64,000 nt of DNA from Gossypium raimondii (lineage: Eukaryota > Streptophyta > Magnoliopsida > Malvales > Malvaceae). The notes under the pieces were generated by a model. It searched no databases, was not told the origin of the DNA, and saw only the letters and a list, made by a program, of their open reading frames with translations. Shown here piece after piece: positions 36,113 to 48,715 of this stretch. Each line of letters begins with the position of its first letter. Within the stretch, counting starts at the first letter, position 1. Location of the stretch: NCBI RefSeq assembly GCF_025698545.1, contig NC_068566.1, forward strand, positions 41,829,192 to 41,893,191. Reading direction: 5' to 3'. The position numbers and the translations under genes are program-made.

Positions 36113-36121
36113 CTATAAATA
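36113..36121 (+). promoter_or_regulatory. candidate TATA box of the UXS gene
   Basis: CTATAAATA stands 200 bp before the start codon. The leader appears to hold an intron of ~106 nt (36186-36291, CAG|GTATTC...TCTCGCAG|GTTTTT). Confidence 0.55.
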
Positions 36122-36312
36122 ACGCTATTCGATCCCAGGTTTTTGTGTGTTAAGTAAGAGATCAATCTCGCAAATTTTGAATCAGGTATTCTTTTTTGTT
36201 TCTCAAATCCTTGGTCCAAATTCTATCCCCTTTTTTTTTCATTTTTTAAAAAATTCTCAACGAGTCCCTCTTCTCTCGCAGGTTTTTGAGTTTAAGTCGC
36301 GAGATCTGAGCA

Positions 36313-39300
36313 ATGGCAGCAAATTCATCAAATGGGGAACAACAAACACCCTCAAAGCCACCACCTTTGCCATCTCCATTGCGTTTTTCCAAGTTTTTCC
36401 AGGTCTTTTTATTTATTTATGTTATACTAAAATGATGGTATCAGCTCATTTTAATAAATATGTTACGCAGTTTTCTCTTTCATTATGTTAATTGATAGTG
36501 AATGATGTTGATGTTCTGCATCTGAGTAGCTGCTTTTTTTGTGTGAATTATGTAATTTGTTAAAAGAAATTATATTGAGCTTAGTCCTTTGATTATGGCC
36601 TAAGCAAAATGGTTTAATGAGAGCAATTTAAAGTGGGGGCAGAGAATGTATGCTACTATGGTCCCTCAGCATATTAAATTATGTGCTATATCACAATGTA
36701 CTAGCAGTTGGTGACAGTACTCTTAGCTTCATGGATCTCTTCTTGATTTGCACTCTAAACTATACCAAGTTGATTAAATGTGTTTAATTGTTGGATAATC
36801 CGGTTAATATTCGAAGAAGAATATCGGAGGTACATGTGGCAGGTCATGTTCCAAAAATGACCTCTTTTCTTTTGATTTCTTGAAGTGTAATTTTCTGTCT
36901 TTTTCAACTTAAATGCCATGAGATAACTGAGAGTTATTATAAGAATAAACAATCCTTCAAGAGCAATTCATTCAGATCTATTGAGAATCATTCTTCAGAT
37001 AATTTGATGATGAATCTCAATATGGCTGCCCCTCCCGAACAGGTAGCTCCACGAGTATAGATCCATTATTATGTTTCGAATTCAGCTTAGATATGTGAAT
37101 ATTGTCTGAGATCTTGTTTATCTAATTACTTTCTTGATCTTTATGCCCTTGATCTAATTACATCTTGTAATAAGCTTTTTGTTTCTTCGGTTGCATTATG
37201 TTTTATTTTCATTTACATTCCATTTATATCACTAAGACTTATCCTTTTTACTGTTTACTACAGTCCAACATGAGGATTTTGGTTACTGGAGGAGCTGGTT
37301 TTATCGGCTCCCACTTAGTTGACAAATTGATGGAAAACGAGAAAAATGAGGTTAGATTTTCTCATCATATCCAAGCTTTGTTACCTTGTTTAGAAATGTA
37401 GTGTTGGACTGGTGAACCACGAATATCATGTTCTATACCATTATTCATGTCTACCTTGTATTTAGGTGATTGTTGTTGATAACTACTTCACTGGATCCAA
37501 GGACAATCTTAGAAAATGGATCGGTCATCCTAGATTTGAGCTTATTCGTCATGGTGGGTTCTCATATCGTTTAGCTTGTTATTGTTCCAGGGTCTCTTAA
37601 CATCAATGTGTTCCTTTTTCATTACCATAAAGGTCTAACAGATGTCTGGTAACTATATTCCTTTTTTTGCAGATGTTACTGAGCCATTGTTGGTCGAGGT
37701 CGATCAGATTTACCACCTTGCATGTCCAGCTTCTCCAATTTTCTACAAACACAACCCTGTGAAGGTGGGTGTTGGTGTTTTGGAATTCTTTCTAAAATAT
37801 TTCTGAGCAGTTCATTAATTTTTACTCTTGTTTCTAATAGACAATAAAGACAAATGTCATTGGCACACTGAACATGCTGGGACTTGCGAAGCGAGTTGGA
37901 GCAAGGTAAGGGAATGCAGTTCTTTATCAATTTATTTGAGCGCCCCTTCTCTTTGGCTCTACTTGATCGGTATTTATGTTTCAGGATCTTGCTCACATCA
38001 ACTTCGGAAGTGTATGGAGATCCTCTTATCCATCCACAACCCGAAACATATTGGGGCAATGTGAACCCAATCGGTAAGTCTATTGAGGAAGCATTTATGC
38101 TTTGTTGGTCTTATTGACTGTTAGCCTCCAATGATACATTTTTTTCTCGTGGAAGATAGAGTACTTCATTTCTTTTCAAATCTGTCAAAATTCTAATGAG
38201 GAATTGAACCTAGGAGATACAACGAACATAGAGTTCAGCTTTGCAGAATGTATAATGTTATGACAACATTACTCTAGCACTAAACGTCTTGTTTTTGTTA
38301 TAGGGGTTCGGAGTTGCTATGATGAAGGGAAGCGTGTGGCTGAGACCCTAATGTTTGATTACCATAGGCAGCATGGGATAGGTAAATTTTCTTGGTTTCC
38401 TGAATGATGTCATCCTGTTATTTTTCATAAGTCTTGACATTTTTCTATTTTTCCTTTTCCATAGAGATCCGCATTGCTAGAATCTTCAACACATATGGGC
38501 CACGGATGAACATTGATGATGGGCGTGTTGTTAGCAATTTCATTGCTCAAGCACTGCGGTAATTAGTGTATTTTAATGCGCTATATCTTCTCCATTTTAT
38601 TCTTAGTTTTGTTATCAATTAGGTCCCCATTCACTTCTCTTTTAGGAGACGGTTGTTGCCTAAATTTTCTTACCTTCTAATCAATTTGAAAAAAAAAAAA
38701 TTCTTTCCCTCTAGTTTATTTTCACTTGAATCAATTTCTCTATCATTTCATTTCTCTTTTGCACTTTGCAGTGGTGAACCACTGACAGTTCAAAAACCGG
38801 GGACACAAACTCGCAGTTTTTGTTTTGTCTCTGACATGGTATGCTCTACTTATGGATTTTAACAATTTTACTAGCTTTAATTCCTTGTGATGATATCCCT
38901 CTATTATAATAAATTAAAGTATAACATTTGCATAAATGACTAGGTTGATGGCCTTATTCGTCTCATGGAGGGGGAGAACACTGGTCCAATCAATATCGGG
39001 AATCCAGGTTATCCCTCAATCTTTGTGTTATATGAAATGTTTGTCTAAGATTCACTGGTAGCTCTGAGACCTATGTCCGTTCTCATGCACTTACTGCTTT
39101 ATGTGCCTTTTGTACACTTTTAGGTGAATTTACCATGCTTGAGCTTGCCGAGACAGTAAAAGAGGTTAGTTTCATGGTTTCATTGCTGTTTTCGCATAGT
39201 TTCATGGTTTCATTGCTGTTTTCGCATCCTTACACACACACACACAGAGATAGTCTGTTTAAAGTACTCGGGAGTAGCTCAAATCTGTTTTGAACATCGT

Positions 39301-39673
39301 GAAGTTGGGGCATATCTGCTTATTTCGGATTTTGTTTTGAATACCATACTGTGAAAGAGTGAGGGTTCGAAAATCTGAAAACATGGAGACATAAAGGAAT
39401 GGGGGATGCAAAGTACTGCTTTTTTTTTCTAGGTTTTTTCATGTGTCTTGAAAGTTTTTGTACCCTATCTGGTGTGTATCATTGCAGCTTATTAATCCGA
39501 AGGTGGAGATAAAGATGGTGGAGAACACTCCAGACGATCCACGGCAAAGAAAACCTGACATCACAAAAGCGAAAGAATTGCTAGGTTGGGAGCCGAAAGT
39601 GAAGTTGCGAGACGGTCTTCCTCTAATGGAGGAGGATTTTAGGTTGAGGCTCGGAGTCTCCAAAGAGAACTGA
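36313..39673 (+). CDS. UXS: UDP-glucuronic acid decarboxylase (UDP-xylose synthase), cytosolic UXS3/5/6 type
   Basis: Twelve coding exons join in phase to 1041 nt, 346 residues: 36313-36402, 37264-37350, 37466-37553, 37673-37764, 37841-37905, 37985-38073, 38304-38381, 38465-38558, 38772-38838, 38944-39007, 39124-39164, 39488-39673. The enzyme converts UDP-glucuronate to UDP-xylose and CO2 with bound NAD+, feeding xylan and other wall polymers. Visible: the Rossmann glycine motif GGAGFIG (39-45); TSTSEVYGD (145-153); the catalytic YxxxK of the SDR superfamily as Y176 DEG K180; [12 protein letters not shown]; and [19 protein letters not shown]. The N-terminus, rich in Pro and Ser ([18 protein letters not shown]), lacks the transmembrane segment of Golgi isoforms, so the cytosolic class is inferred. 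All splice borders are GT..AG. No lesion was seen. Confidence 0.96.
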
Positions 39674-40436
39674 ATTTTTTTTTAAAAAAGCACTTTAATG
39701 AAATTATATAGAAGGTGAAATTTTGGATTGGGTGATTTCAGTGCTTGTGGTGGGAAACTGGGAGCTTATGTTGTGTGATTTAATATAGTTAATGCTCTCT
39801 CCTTTGCCTTGTTTTGTTCTTTATGATGCCATAGAAAATAAACCAATGTATCCCACAAAATGTGAAGAGTTTATGAAACTATTTTAATTTTGGCAGGGCT
39901 TATAAATGGTGTTTGTTGCCTTGAATTTTGTTTGTTATAGCAATTAATAAAAATTTTTATGATTGTGTTATATATGCTATGTTTGGCCTACTCTTTACAA
40001 CAATGAGTTGACAGTCTGACTTTGGCTTTGTTTACTGTTGTTTAGTTCTCTTCAATCAAACTTTGATTTTAAATAATAAAAAATTATCAAACTATTTTGC
40101 TCCTTAAAAGAATTATAAATAAAATATATTTTTCTTTGTATTTAGTTTTAGAGCAGAAATAATGTTCTTTTTTATACAATACTCAAAATTATCTATAGTC
40201 TTTTTCCAACTCTTAAAATAGGAAGCGCACCTGAACTCATGCATCGATAACAATACCAATGCCAAAGACTCAATCAACGAATAAAATTGACGCCAATCGA
40301 GTTAAGACTTAATTAACGTATATTTTATTTTCTTAAAAAGTGCTTTTGACAACAATGGTAAATATTGTGTTATGTTTTGTATTTTATTATGTTATTTTGG
40401 ATTCTGAGTCGATTTTAAATTTGATTTATTAATTTT
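39674..40436. other. 3' flank of the UXS gene
   Basis: Presumed 3'UTR to about 39960, with TTAATAAAAATTTT near 39943 as a possible polyadenylation region. AT-rich afterwards. It ends in TAATTTT (40430-40436), the left target duplication of the next element. Confidence 0.4.
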
Positions 40437-41789
40437 AGGGTAAAATACATTGGTAGTCACCCAATTATTAGTATTTTTTTTTGTTATCTAACTATAAAAA
40501 GTTACAAAATAGTCATCTAATTATTCAATTTTTCATGTTTCGGCAACCAGCCATTTAATGGCTAAAACAAATGATGTGGCAGCTTTTAAAATTGGCATAA
40601 TAGCAACTTTAACATTTAACATTTATACAATGTCAATTTAGCCATTGATTCTAAAAAATTTATCCCTCCATGTTTACACATTGTGTAATTTGATTTTCTT
40701 TCTTTTTTTTCTTTTTACTTTTGATTTTCTTTGTGACCCTTTCACCTAAAAAAACTTAAAAAAATCTATCATCTAAGTCTATAAGAAATCTACCAAAATT
40801 GGAAACACCCAAAACCTTAAGATAATAATTTCACCTTTTCTCACTCTTTTCTCTTGATACTATGATTCTTCATCGTTAGAATGAAACTAACAGTTGAATT
40901 GACTCGATCTTCGTCGTTTCACTCTTTACCAATTTCATAAGATTCATGCTTGAATCGTTCAACGTCAGTTAAATCGAGCTACTCTTGTTATTGTCATCAT
41001 CGTTATTACCGTCTCCGACAAATACAAAGAGCCTCGTCACCCATTCAATTAACCCACTATTAAAAGGGAAACGAAAGTGCCTTTGTAACCATCAACTTTT
41101 AGAATCAGATAGAGCCATGAATGAACTCGCATTATCGATCACTAAAGCCAACATCAAAGGATTTTGTTGGTAAATAAGAGAGATTAAGTGCTACCACTTG
41201 GTCCGACTCAATGGAAAAATAAAAAACAAGAAGAAACAAAATAACCCAAAATTTGAGAAATAGCAAATCCAATTTCTTTAAAGTTCAACCCGAATTTAAG
41301 TCTAAGGCTAAAAAAAAATTATTTTGCTTCGTCAATGACAACCAACTCAAGCTACAAAAAATGAGTTAATTGTCGTTAAGAGGATACCAAGTTCTCCTTT
41401 GTTTGAAGTACAAAGAATGCATTGTATTTGGGGGATATCTAGTTTAATAATAAATATAAAATTTTTTTTAAAATGTGTTTTTATTTCTAATTTACACATT
41501 GCGCATTGTGTTATATTTTCGTGTAAAAATTAGGATAAAATAGGTAATGTGTAAACATCAAGGATTACATTTTAAAAATTAAGAGTAAATTGACATAAAA
41601 TATTGGGGTTAAATTTTTAAAATTAAGATTAAATTAACACTATGTAAATATTGATGGTTATATTTATTATTATGCCAATTTTAAAAGTTTTTATGTCAAT
41701 AGCTATTTACTAGTTGGTGATCAAGAAAAGAAAAATTATAATTTGGTGGTAAAAGAGAAACTTCAATGAATACATACGGAGTTTACCCT
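40437..41789. mobile_element. MITE-like element with AGGGTAAA ends and 7-bp target duplication
   Basis: The element begins AGGGTAAAATAC and ends GTTTACCCT (perfect 8-bp terminal inverted repeat AGGGTAAA / TTTACCCT). TAATTTT flanks it on both sides (40430-40436 and 41790-41796). Subterminal inverted similarity includes CTTTTAAAATTGGCATAATA near 40583 and its inverse near 41671. The interior has no recognisable transposase, though it is long (1.35 kb) for a MITE. Its superfamily (Mutator-like is possible) is not settled. Confidence 0.65.
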
Positions 41790-41796
41790 TAATTTT

Positions 41797-43537
41797 GTAT
41801 GGTATTATGCTGGGTTTTAGATCAGATTTTACAGTGTATTTTTCAACGTTAATTCTGAATCGATGCAAAAGTACTGACTCTTTATTTAATAAAGAAACCT
41901 CGACTTTTGTTCACCCAACTGCTCATTGAACTCATTTGCAACCCTACTCACACTCTTACTTCCAAATCTAATTCGAAATTTAAAGGAAAAAAAAACTGAA
42001 ATTCAAATTAGATTATTGTTTTGTCAAATTTGGGTCGAATCAATCTTGAGTGAAGTTATAATTCGGAAGTGGGCATACTGAGTATAAAAAATCAAAATTT
42101 CAAACCAACACACAAATACCCAGTCAAACTTTAACCCTCGAATTTCAAGTCAAACTTCTTGCTCAGCTAAGCACGAACCGATTACGACCTTATTTCTTTC
42201 GTAAGTACATCGATACACTTGATGGACAATATGTTTGAAGGTCTATATCAAAAATCAATAGAATTGAACAACTCATCAAGTGGTTGAAACTCTATGTCAA
42301 CACCTTCTAACCTATGGTTTACACCAGTGTTGCCCATGGTTTCTAATCCAAGCACTCCGAGCACCGTATACACTTACAACAGCTAGCTGTATAAGCTACT
42401 ACTCATCCTTAACCATCATTAAGTTCATTAACTAATAATTGGCAAACAATGGCACAAATTGTCATGTTTTGATTCTCAATATCATAAACCCAGAATCAAG
42501 GGCGTCAAACATAATCACTAACTGGAAGGGTGTTTTAACCTTATTCAAAGCAAAATCATTAATTGATGACAAAATCATAATTCACAAAATAAAGTGTACT
42601 CAGAACTGATGTCTTCTGTTATTTTCATTGTTCATTGGGAAAAGGAAAAAGGAAAACAACTGAGCCTCTCATACCATATAGGCTTTTGAAATCAGTTGGA
42701 TCACCTGCATGACAAAGAATACAAAATAACCATTATTTACAACTCCAGGTCATGTTTCAAGCATCTATCATTCCCAAAGAGGGAAGATAGAACATGAAAA
42801 TGTAACTGTCCGGGATTAAACAAAAGCTCAAACCATAGCATTTTCTGAAGGAAAGGAAAAAAGGACAATGTTTCAGAGCCCTACGAGTCAATGCTGTTAA
42901 AATCCTTGAGAAGCATCAAATTATAGATTGATTTCCTAAAACCCCTTATTCTGTGGCCATTGATGTGGCAATGTAGTAACGTATAATAAGATTATTACAG
43001 GTTCAGAACTACCAATGCTAGAAGTCGTTAAGAATATTAGAAATACATCACAAAGAACCAAACAACCATAACTAATAAAACCTTTTAATTTTCAAAGCAT
43101 ACCACTCAGTCCCTTGATAAAAAATAATCAATTGCCTTAAACTCTTACAGTTCATTGTGCTTTTTTTAAATACAGTTTTGCTTAGACAATGAAAAAATAA
43201 ATGTTTCCATTTTCAAACATCAAAAGCATCACAAACAAAGACAGACTTCAATTTTTCAATGTTTCGTGCATCAAAATCGAACACAACCCAGTAGCTTCTA
43301 CAATTTTGAAACGTTGCTACATTCGAAATGGAAATTATTCCAATTAACAGGGGGGAAGGGGGGGGGGGGGAACTATTAGCTCTTCAAAGTGTAAACACCA
43401 TTCTCAGATCTGTCCCAAAATAATAACAAATCCCTAAAATCTATGTAAAGGGACCACACAAAGCCTTTAATCATTGGTTCAGTTCAATCCAATTTAACAA
43501 AAAAATGAAAAATAATAAATCGGGAATTAGGGTTTGA
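41797..43537. other. intergenic sequence, including the 3'UTR of the minus-strand ATP synthase gene
   Basis: No gene seen. The right part (from ~42600) is the likely 3'UTR or 3' flank of the gene ending at 43538. A G-run (GGGGGGAAGG then 12 G) lies at about 43351-43371. Confidence 0.35.
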
Positions 43538-43818
43538 TTACCTCTTGTGCTTCTGAGCAAAGGGAGAGTTCTTAGCATCTTCCTCTGCAAAAAATAATAA
43601 CAAATGTCGATCGGTATATTTCCATATCTACTGATGTATGAAAATACGTACATCATGAATCGGAAGTTTTTAAAAGAATAAATAAATGTGTTACCGGTTA
43701 GACCAAGGGAGAACTTGGTGATGATGGTCCCGGTGACGGCGAAACCAACGAGGAAAGGCCAAGTGCGATTGAACTCTCTCTTGAAGAACACTGGCCATGG
43801 ATCGAACCACCTCTTCAT
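43538..43818 (-). CDS. mitochondrial ATP synthase small subunit (plant 6-kDa F0 subunit)
   Basis: Two exons on the minus strand: 43818-43695 (124 nt, ending ACC G|GTAACA) and 43584-43538 (after TTTTTTGCAG, stop TAA). Joined in phase they give 56 residues. The protein starts MKRWFDPWPVFFKREFNRTW, continues into one membrane segment (PFLVGFAVTGTIITKFSLGL) and ends EEDAKNSPFAQKHKR. This matches the small plant F1F0-ATP synthase subunit of about 6 kDa, as I recall it from Arabidopsis, across its whole length. It has a single transmembrane helix with basic residues before it and no cleavable presequence visible. Role: structural component of the F0 part in the inner mitochondrial membrane. Reading through the intron gives a misleading longer frame; the splice is strongly favoured because it restores the conserved tail. 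Confidence 0.9.
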
Positions 43819-44115
43819 CTTCCTTTGGCTTTTTTTTTTTATTCTGATTCTTTGCTGCTTGGTGTTTTTACTTTGGTAGATATAAACAAGGTCTTGAAGG
43901 CGGAGATGGTATTTTCTTCTAAGGATATTAAGTTTATGGTTTTATCATGGCCGTTGGATGATCAGAAGGTCTGTTGAGATCAGGCCTATCGAAGGATTAG
44001 ATGCTTGGGTTTGGGTCCTCTGGGATTTAGTGTCCGATAGGCTTAGTCACACTGGATCAAGTCTGTCTCGTTAATGGGTCCTTGAATTCAACTAATAAGG
44101 TGTGCTTTGAGTAGG
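43819..44115. promoter_or_regulatory. upstream region of the ATP synthase small-subunit gene
   Basis: About 300 bp of 5' flank (minus-strand gene). No clear TATA motif at a convincing distance; no other gene. Confidence 0.3.
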
Positions 44116-44122
44116 AAAATAG

Positions 44123-44691
44123 AGGGTAAATTACACTATTAGTCACTAAATTATAAGTAAGTTCTCATTGTGGTCATTTAACTAAAAAGGTTATCATTTG
44201 GTCACTAAATTATTCAAAAGTTTTCATTTAAGCCACTGGGCTATTAAAATCAATGTTATATGACTTTCTTTGTTCGCACTGTTTGTGCCAATCGAAAGCT
44301 CTTTTTCCCATTCTCTTCTACAGTTCAGTTTTTTCATGAAATAACTTTGGACGTCACAAATTTGCTAGTCAAAATTCAAACAACTTTTTTCTCCAATCTC
44401 CAACAATGACCATCAAATCGACTTGGATCTAAGGTATTTTTTTTACTCGTTGATGGGCATTGATCCACCAAACAGATCGTTGAATCGTTGCTTAAAGCTC
44501 ACTAGTGGAACTTCAAAGAAAAAAACTTAACAGTCTAGTGACTTAAATAAAAACTTTTGAATAGTTCAATGGCTTGAATGAAAACTTTCGAATAGTTCAA
44601 TGATTGAATTGTAACTTTTTTAGTTAAGTGATTAAAACGAAAACTTATTCATAGTTTAGTAACTAATTGTGTAGTTTATCTAAAAATAGAA
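44123..44691. mobile_element. 569-bp MITE with ~110-bp inverted arms and 7-bp target duplication
   Basis: It begins AGGGTAAATTACAC and ends GTGTAGTTTATCT, flanked by AAAATAG (44116-44122 and 44693-44699). The arms are inverted repeats for more than 110 bp: ATTAGTCACTAAATTATAAG near 44139 against the inverse of CTATAAGTTTAGTAACTAAT-like sequence near 44650-44670, and CAAAAGTTTTCATTTAAGCC near 44215 against its inverse near 44575. No coding capacity. Its end resembles that of the element at 40437-41789. Confidence 0.75.
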
Positions 44692-46752
44692 AAAGCGAAT
44701 GATGGGTGGAAAAGTGGAAAGAAATAAATTTTAAGTATGGTTAATAGGCAATATAACTTGAAAAACAAAAAAAAATTATATAATCATTTTCATTTTAACT
44801 CATAAAACTAATCTTTCCAAATTGGGATGATATGACGATAGAAAATTTAAAAAGGGTGTATGTTAATTCAAAATTATAAATTTCTAAAAGTTTTATTTCT
44901 TTCCTCTTATTTTTCAATTATACCAAGCAATTGATAGAAAGCAAATTACTAATTCTTTCAATTTTCTTCATCTTTCCTACCAACCACACATATGGAAAAT
45001 ATATATGTTATATCCCTCAATCGAGAAGAATGTGGCAAGCCCAAAAGACATCATTGACTCTGCATTGACTTCTTGGACCACCCGTCCCACTTTAAATAGG
45101 ACCTACCACTCGGGCTTGGAGTTGAATGCTATCCTAATGTGAACACACTTCCAAGACAACAAAGAGCCTATTTAGGTTTAACTACCTCTTATTGATAGAA
45201 TCCTAGGATACGTGCCTATGATTATATTGGAAAAAATCTAATTTAAAAACGGTTTTCTGTCACAACGAAAAATTAATTTTTTTGAAAACCGAACCAATTT
45301 TTTTATATTTATAGCAATAATCTTTTCCCAAAAAGCATATGTGCTTTGTGTGAGACGGATCCTTAACGTCTCGGTTTTCAACCAAACAACCTTTTTCGCT
45401 ATTCTCGTACCACGAATCGCTTCAAGTGTGGGCTCAAACAATCACAAATCAAACAAAAAACCAGAAACAATTTTCTTATTTTTAGTAGGAAAGTAAATCT
45501 CTCTTTTAATAGAAACCGATAAAATTGTTATTCTCAAAAAATAAAATTTATACTTAAAAAATAAATTCTCACTATTTTCGAGTAGCATAAAAATATTGAA
45601 AATTTTTGTTATTTTAACTCGACCAGTGCCATCTATTTATAGGGAGAGATAGAAAAATCATGGTTTAATTAGTAGAATACAAATAATACTTATCTTATAA
45701 AAAAAATAGTCCCTAGTTTTACTAGGAGAGAGGGACGACACACCCTAGTTAAATATACTAGGATTGTCGCCACATTATACATGTTATGAAGGTTTTTGGG
45801 CTTCTCTTGTATTGGTCAAATTATATGTACTTTCTGAACTTTTAACTCAACACTTTATAATTTAATCCAACCCAATACATGTTTTTTCTATTTCCCAAAA
45901 TAAATATTGTTTATTAAATTAATTAATTTTCCAATGAAATGATTTTCTCAACCCAATTCTAATTTTGTTAAAGTTATGACAACTTTCTTGTAAAGGAATC
46001 TATGTGAAAATATATTTAATTTCCATATTCAATGGATTCACAATGACTAATTAATTTAAATCTATTTTCAAACTTCAATTATTTGAAAATAATAATTCGA
46101 AAAACTTGAATTAATTCTTAGGTCATTTCCATACTTAGTGAGAAACCACATTCATTCTAAATGTAACCCATTTCTCTAACTTTATCATTTCTATTCATTT
46201 GATTCTAAATGCAATTCATTACTAGTTCCAACGAGCTAACGGAGGGACCGATTGGACATATATAATTAGGGCTCAAATGATTTATAATTAAGTTATAGCT
46301 TTTCGCATTTTAATTATAAATGCATTTAGTCACAAAGCCATTCCACTATAGTATCGTGACTGAGCTCTCCCTAATTACATACCATTAGAAAGTTACTCGA
46401 TCAGTGTTCGTCTAATGACCTTGTCATAAGTGTGTTACCCTCATAGGATATCCTTAATCTCTTTGCGATAAATTCATTCTCCCAATATGATCTTATTTTA
46501 TCTCGTGGTAACCATTACATCTTCTTTCATGAAAAGTCAATTACTATCAAATAGTAATTAAGTCATTTATCACAAAGAAAAATGACTCGTGGTCGCGTTT
46601 ACTTTTCATCTATCATGTATTACCAATGATAAAAATCCCACTAAACCTATGTTGTGTAGGTACACACTCTGAGGCGACCTCCTTCAGTCATTTACCCTGA
46701 TAGAAACTCTCATTACTTGACCTCTTTGATCCAAATAGACGAGCATTTGACT
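44692..46752. other. AT-rich repeat-like region, no gene recognised
   Basis: From ~45230 the sequence looks like a long terminal repeat or other retroelement piece. On the minus strand a TATA-like CTATAAATAG lies near 45630-45645. No protein motif, primer-binding site or target duplication could be fixed. Confidence 0.35.
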
Positions 46753-48715
46753 TGTAACAGCCCGATTTTCTGTAGTATTAGAAAATACGATTTTGGAACC
46801 CCATTTCTATAAACTGAGTTTGTAAATATAAAATAGAAATATTTACAGAGTTAATATGAGAATATAATAAAGAATGGTTAAGTAATTTAGCTGATAATTT
46901 AGTTAATTAAAATTCAAGGACTAAATTGTAAAAGTTTATTCGCTATTGAGGTTTGATTTAGAAAAGACTTGAGGACCTAGATAACAATTATCCAAAAAAC
47001 CAAAAGAGTTACTAAACCAATTTTTGGCATGAGTTAGTAGATGATGATGTTAGATTCTACTTAGATTAATCAGTAACATGATTAAAGCTTAATTAAGCTA
47101 ATTAATCTAGATTAATTAAAGACTAATTAAGGTATAAATATGAAAGCTAGTGGAATTTTCATCATCTTCTTCACTCTCCCACCGTCCAACATAGATGAAA
47201 AACCAAGAAAATCTTTCAAGTTCCTTGTACATTCAACCATCATTAATTGAAAGGTAATTTAAGCTAATTTCATGTAATTTTATAGATTTATGATCATGGG
47301 AGCATAATTTATCTACCCTATGTATCAATATGTTTAATTGTTAATTTTTTAGCAAGTTGTCATTGTTGATAAATTGATTAATTAGGTTTGGAATTGAAAG
47401 ATATTGAGCTTAGATCATGATAAATACTAAATTGTAAAGTTAATTAAGCTTGTTTTGTAACTTTGTAACATTTGGGACTACATTGAATGGATGGAAAATA
47501 TATCATGAAATTTTGCTATGAATTGAAACCATTGGGTCCCTAATGAAAGAATGTGAAATCGGATTTTGATTCAAATTTAGGAATTGAAAAATATGCTTAT
47601 CTTGAGTTCAGGGATTGAATTGAATAAAATGCAAAATATGAGTGTATTCGTAAAGGGGATTAAATAGAATCATGCATCCCATAACATCATTGTTGGTGAG
47701 ACATTGAATAGATATTAATTGCTAATACATGATATTGATATGGTATGTACATATATATTTGTATAGAACAAAAATTGGACAAAATTGGAACTTGTAGAGG
47801 AAAGGCTAAGGTTGTGGATTAAGCCTTAAGAAACCTACTCATTTTGTGTTTTGAAATGTAAGTTCTTATGAAATTTATTACCCTTCCTTGTTTGATAGGC
47901 ATACTTGTGTTTATTTTTATTTTATCTATTTTGAATTTATTTTAAAGTTTCAGTGGAAATTGACATACTTGGCTATGAAAGATAATTAATTAAGATGTGT
48001 TGTGATAAGTGATTGATGTTATATCTATTGTTTGGTAACTAGAATAATAATAAAAGATCTTTAAATGTATCATTAATTGTATGTATGATTCATGTGCAGA
48101 TTCGATCGATGAACTTCAAAAATTGATATATGATAGCCACAATGTATGTTTGTGCAAATATGGATGATTAATGGCCATATGGGCTTAGTAAAATGCTAGG
48201 ATGCAATTGGCATGCCAATGGGGTCATATCGCTCTTATGTACAGGTTAGTTGACAATGTGCAGATTATGATATGTTATTTCAAGATCCAACATTGTTGCA
48301 GATCACCGAGTATTCATTGTCTCTTCAGAGGCCTTAGTGTGGTAGAGGGATGTGTTTGTATGTGTATATACATTTGATGCCTACGAGCTTTGCACTTTAA
48401 TTCTTCGATGTAGTGTAGTTCACTCGCATGTCTGAGTTCATTTTACTAAGGTTCCATCGGGAAAAATGTTAAAATTTAACATTGAAATTTGAAAATGAAA
48501 ATGAACCTGATTTGATCAGTTATCAAGGCATGTGGTTAAAATTGTATAGGCATTGACTAGCAGATTAGTGAAAGTATGCAAAATCTTGATGATCTTATGT
48601 TAATTGGTATAATTTGGTGATTGTTTTGGTTATGTTTATAATATTTGACATATGGATGCCTATATTTACTTTGCTCACTTTGTTGTGACACCATGTGTCA
48701 TGTTCTAGCTAGATG
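46753..48715. mobile_element. LTR-like repeat starting TGTAACAGCCC
   Basis: It starts TGTAACAGCCCGATTTTC. The part at ~48170-48490 is the diverged reverse complement of 54661-54860 joined to ~62198-62290 (for example ACTAAGGTTCCATCGG here, CCAATGGAACCTTAGT near 54664). This shows that two related LTRs lie in opposite orientation. The right end is not defined; the next TGTAAC start cuts in at 48716. Confidence 0.5.

Noticed and set aside
43471-43818. Unspliced 115-codon reading of the ATP synthase small subunit
   Set aside because: After residue 41 it reads through an intron. Splicing at 43695/43584 restores the conserved EEDAKNSPFAQKHKR ending.
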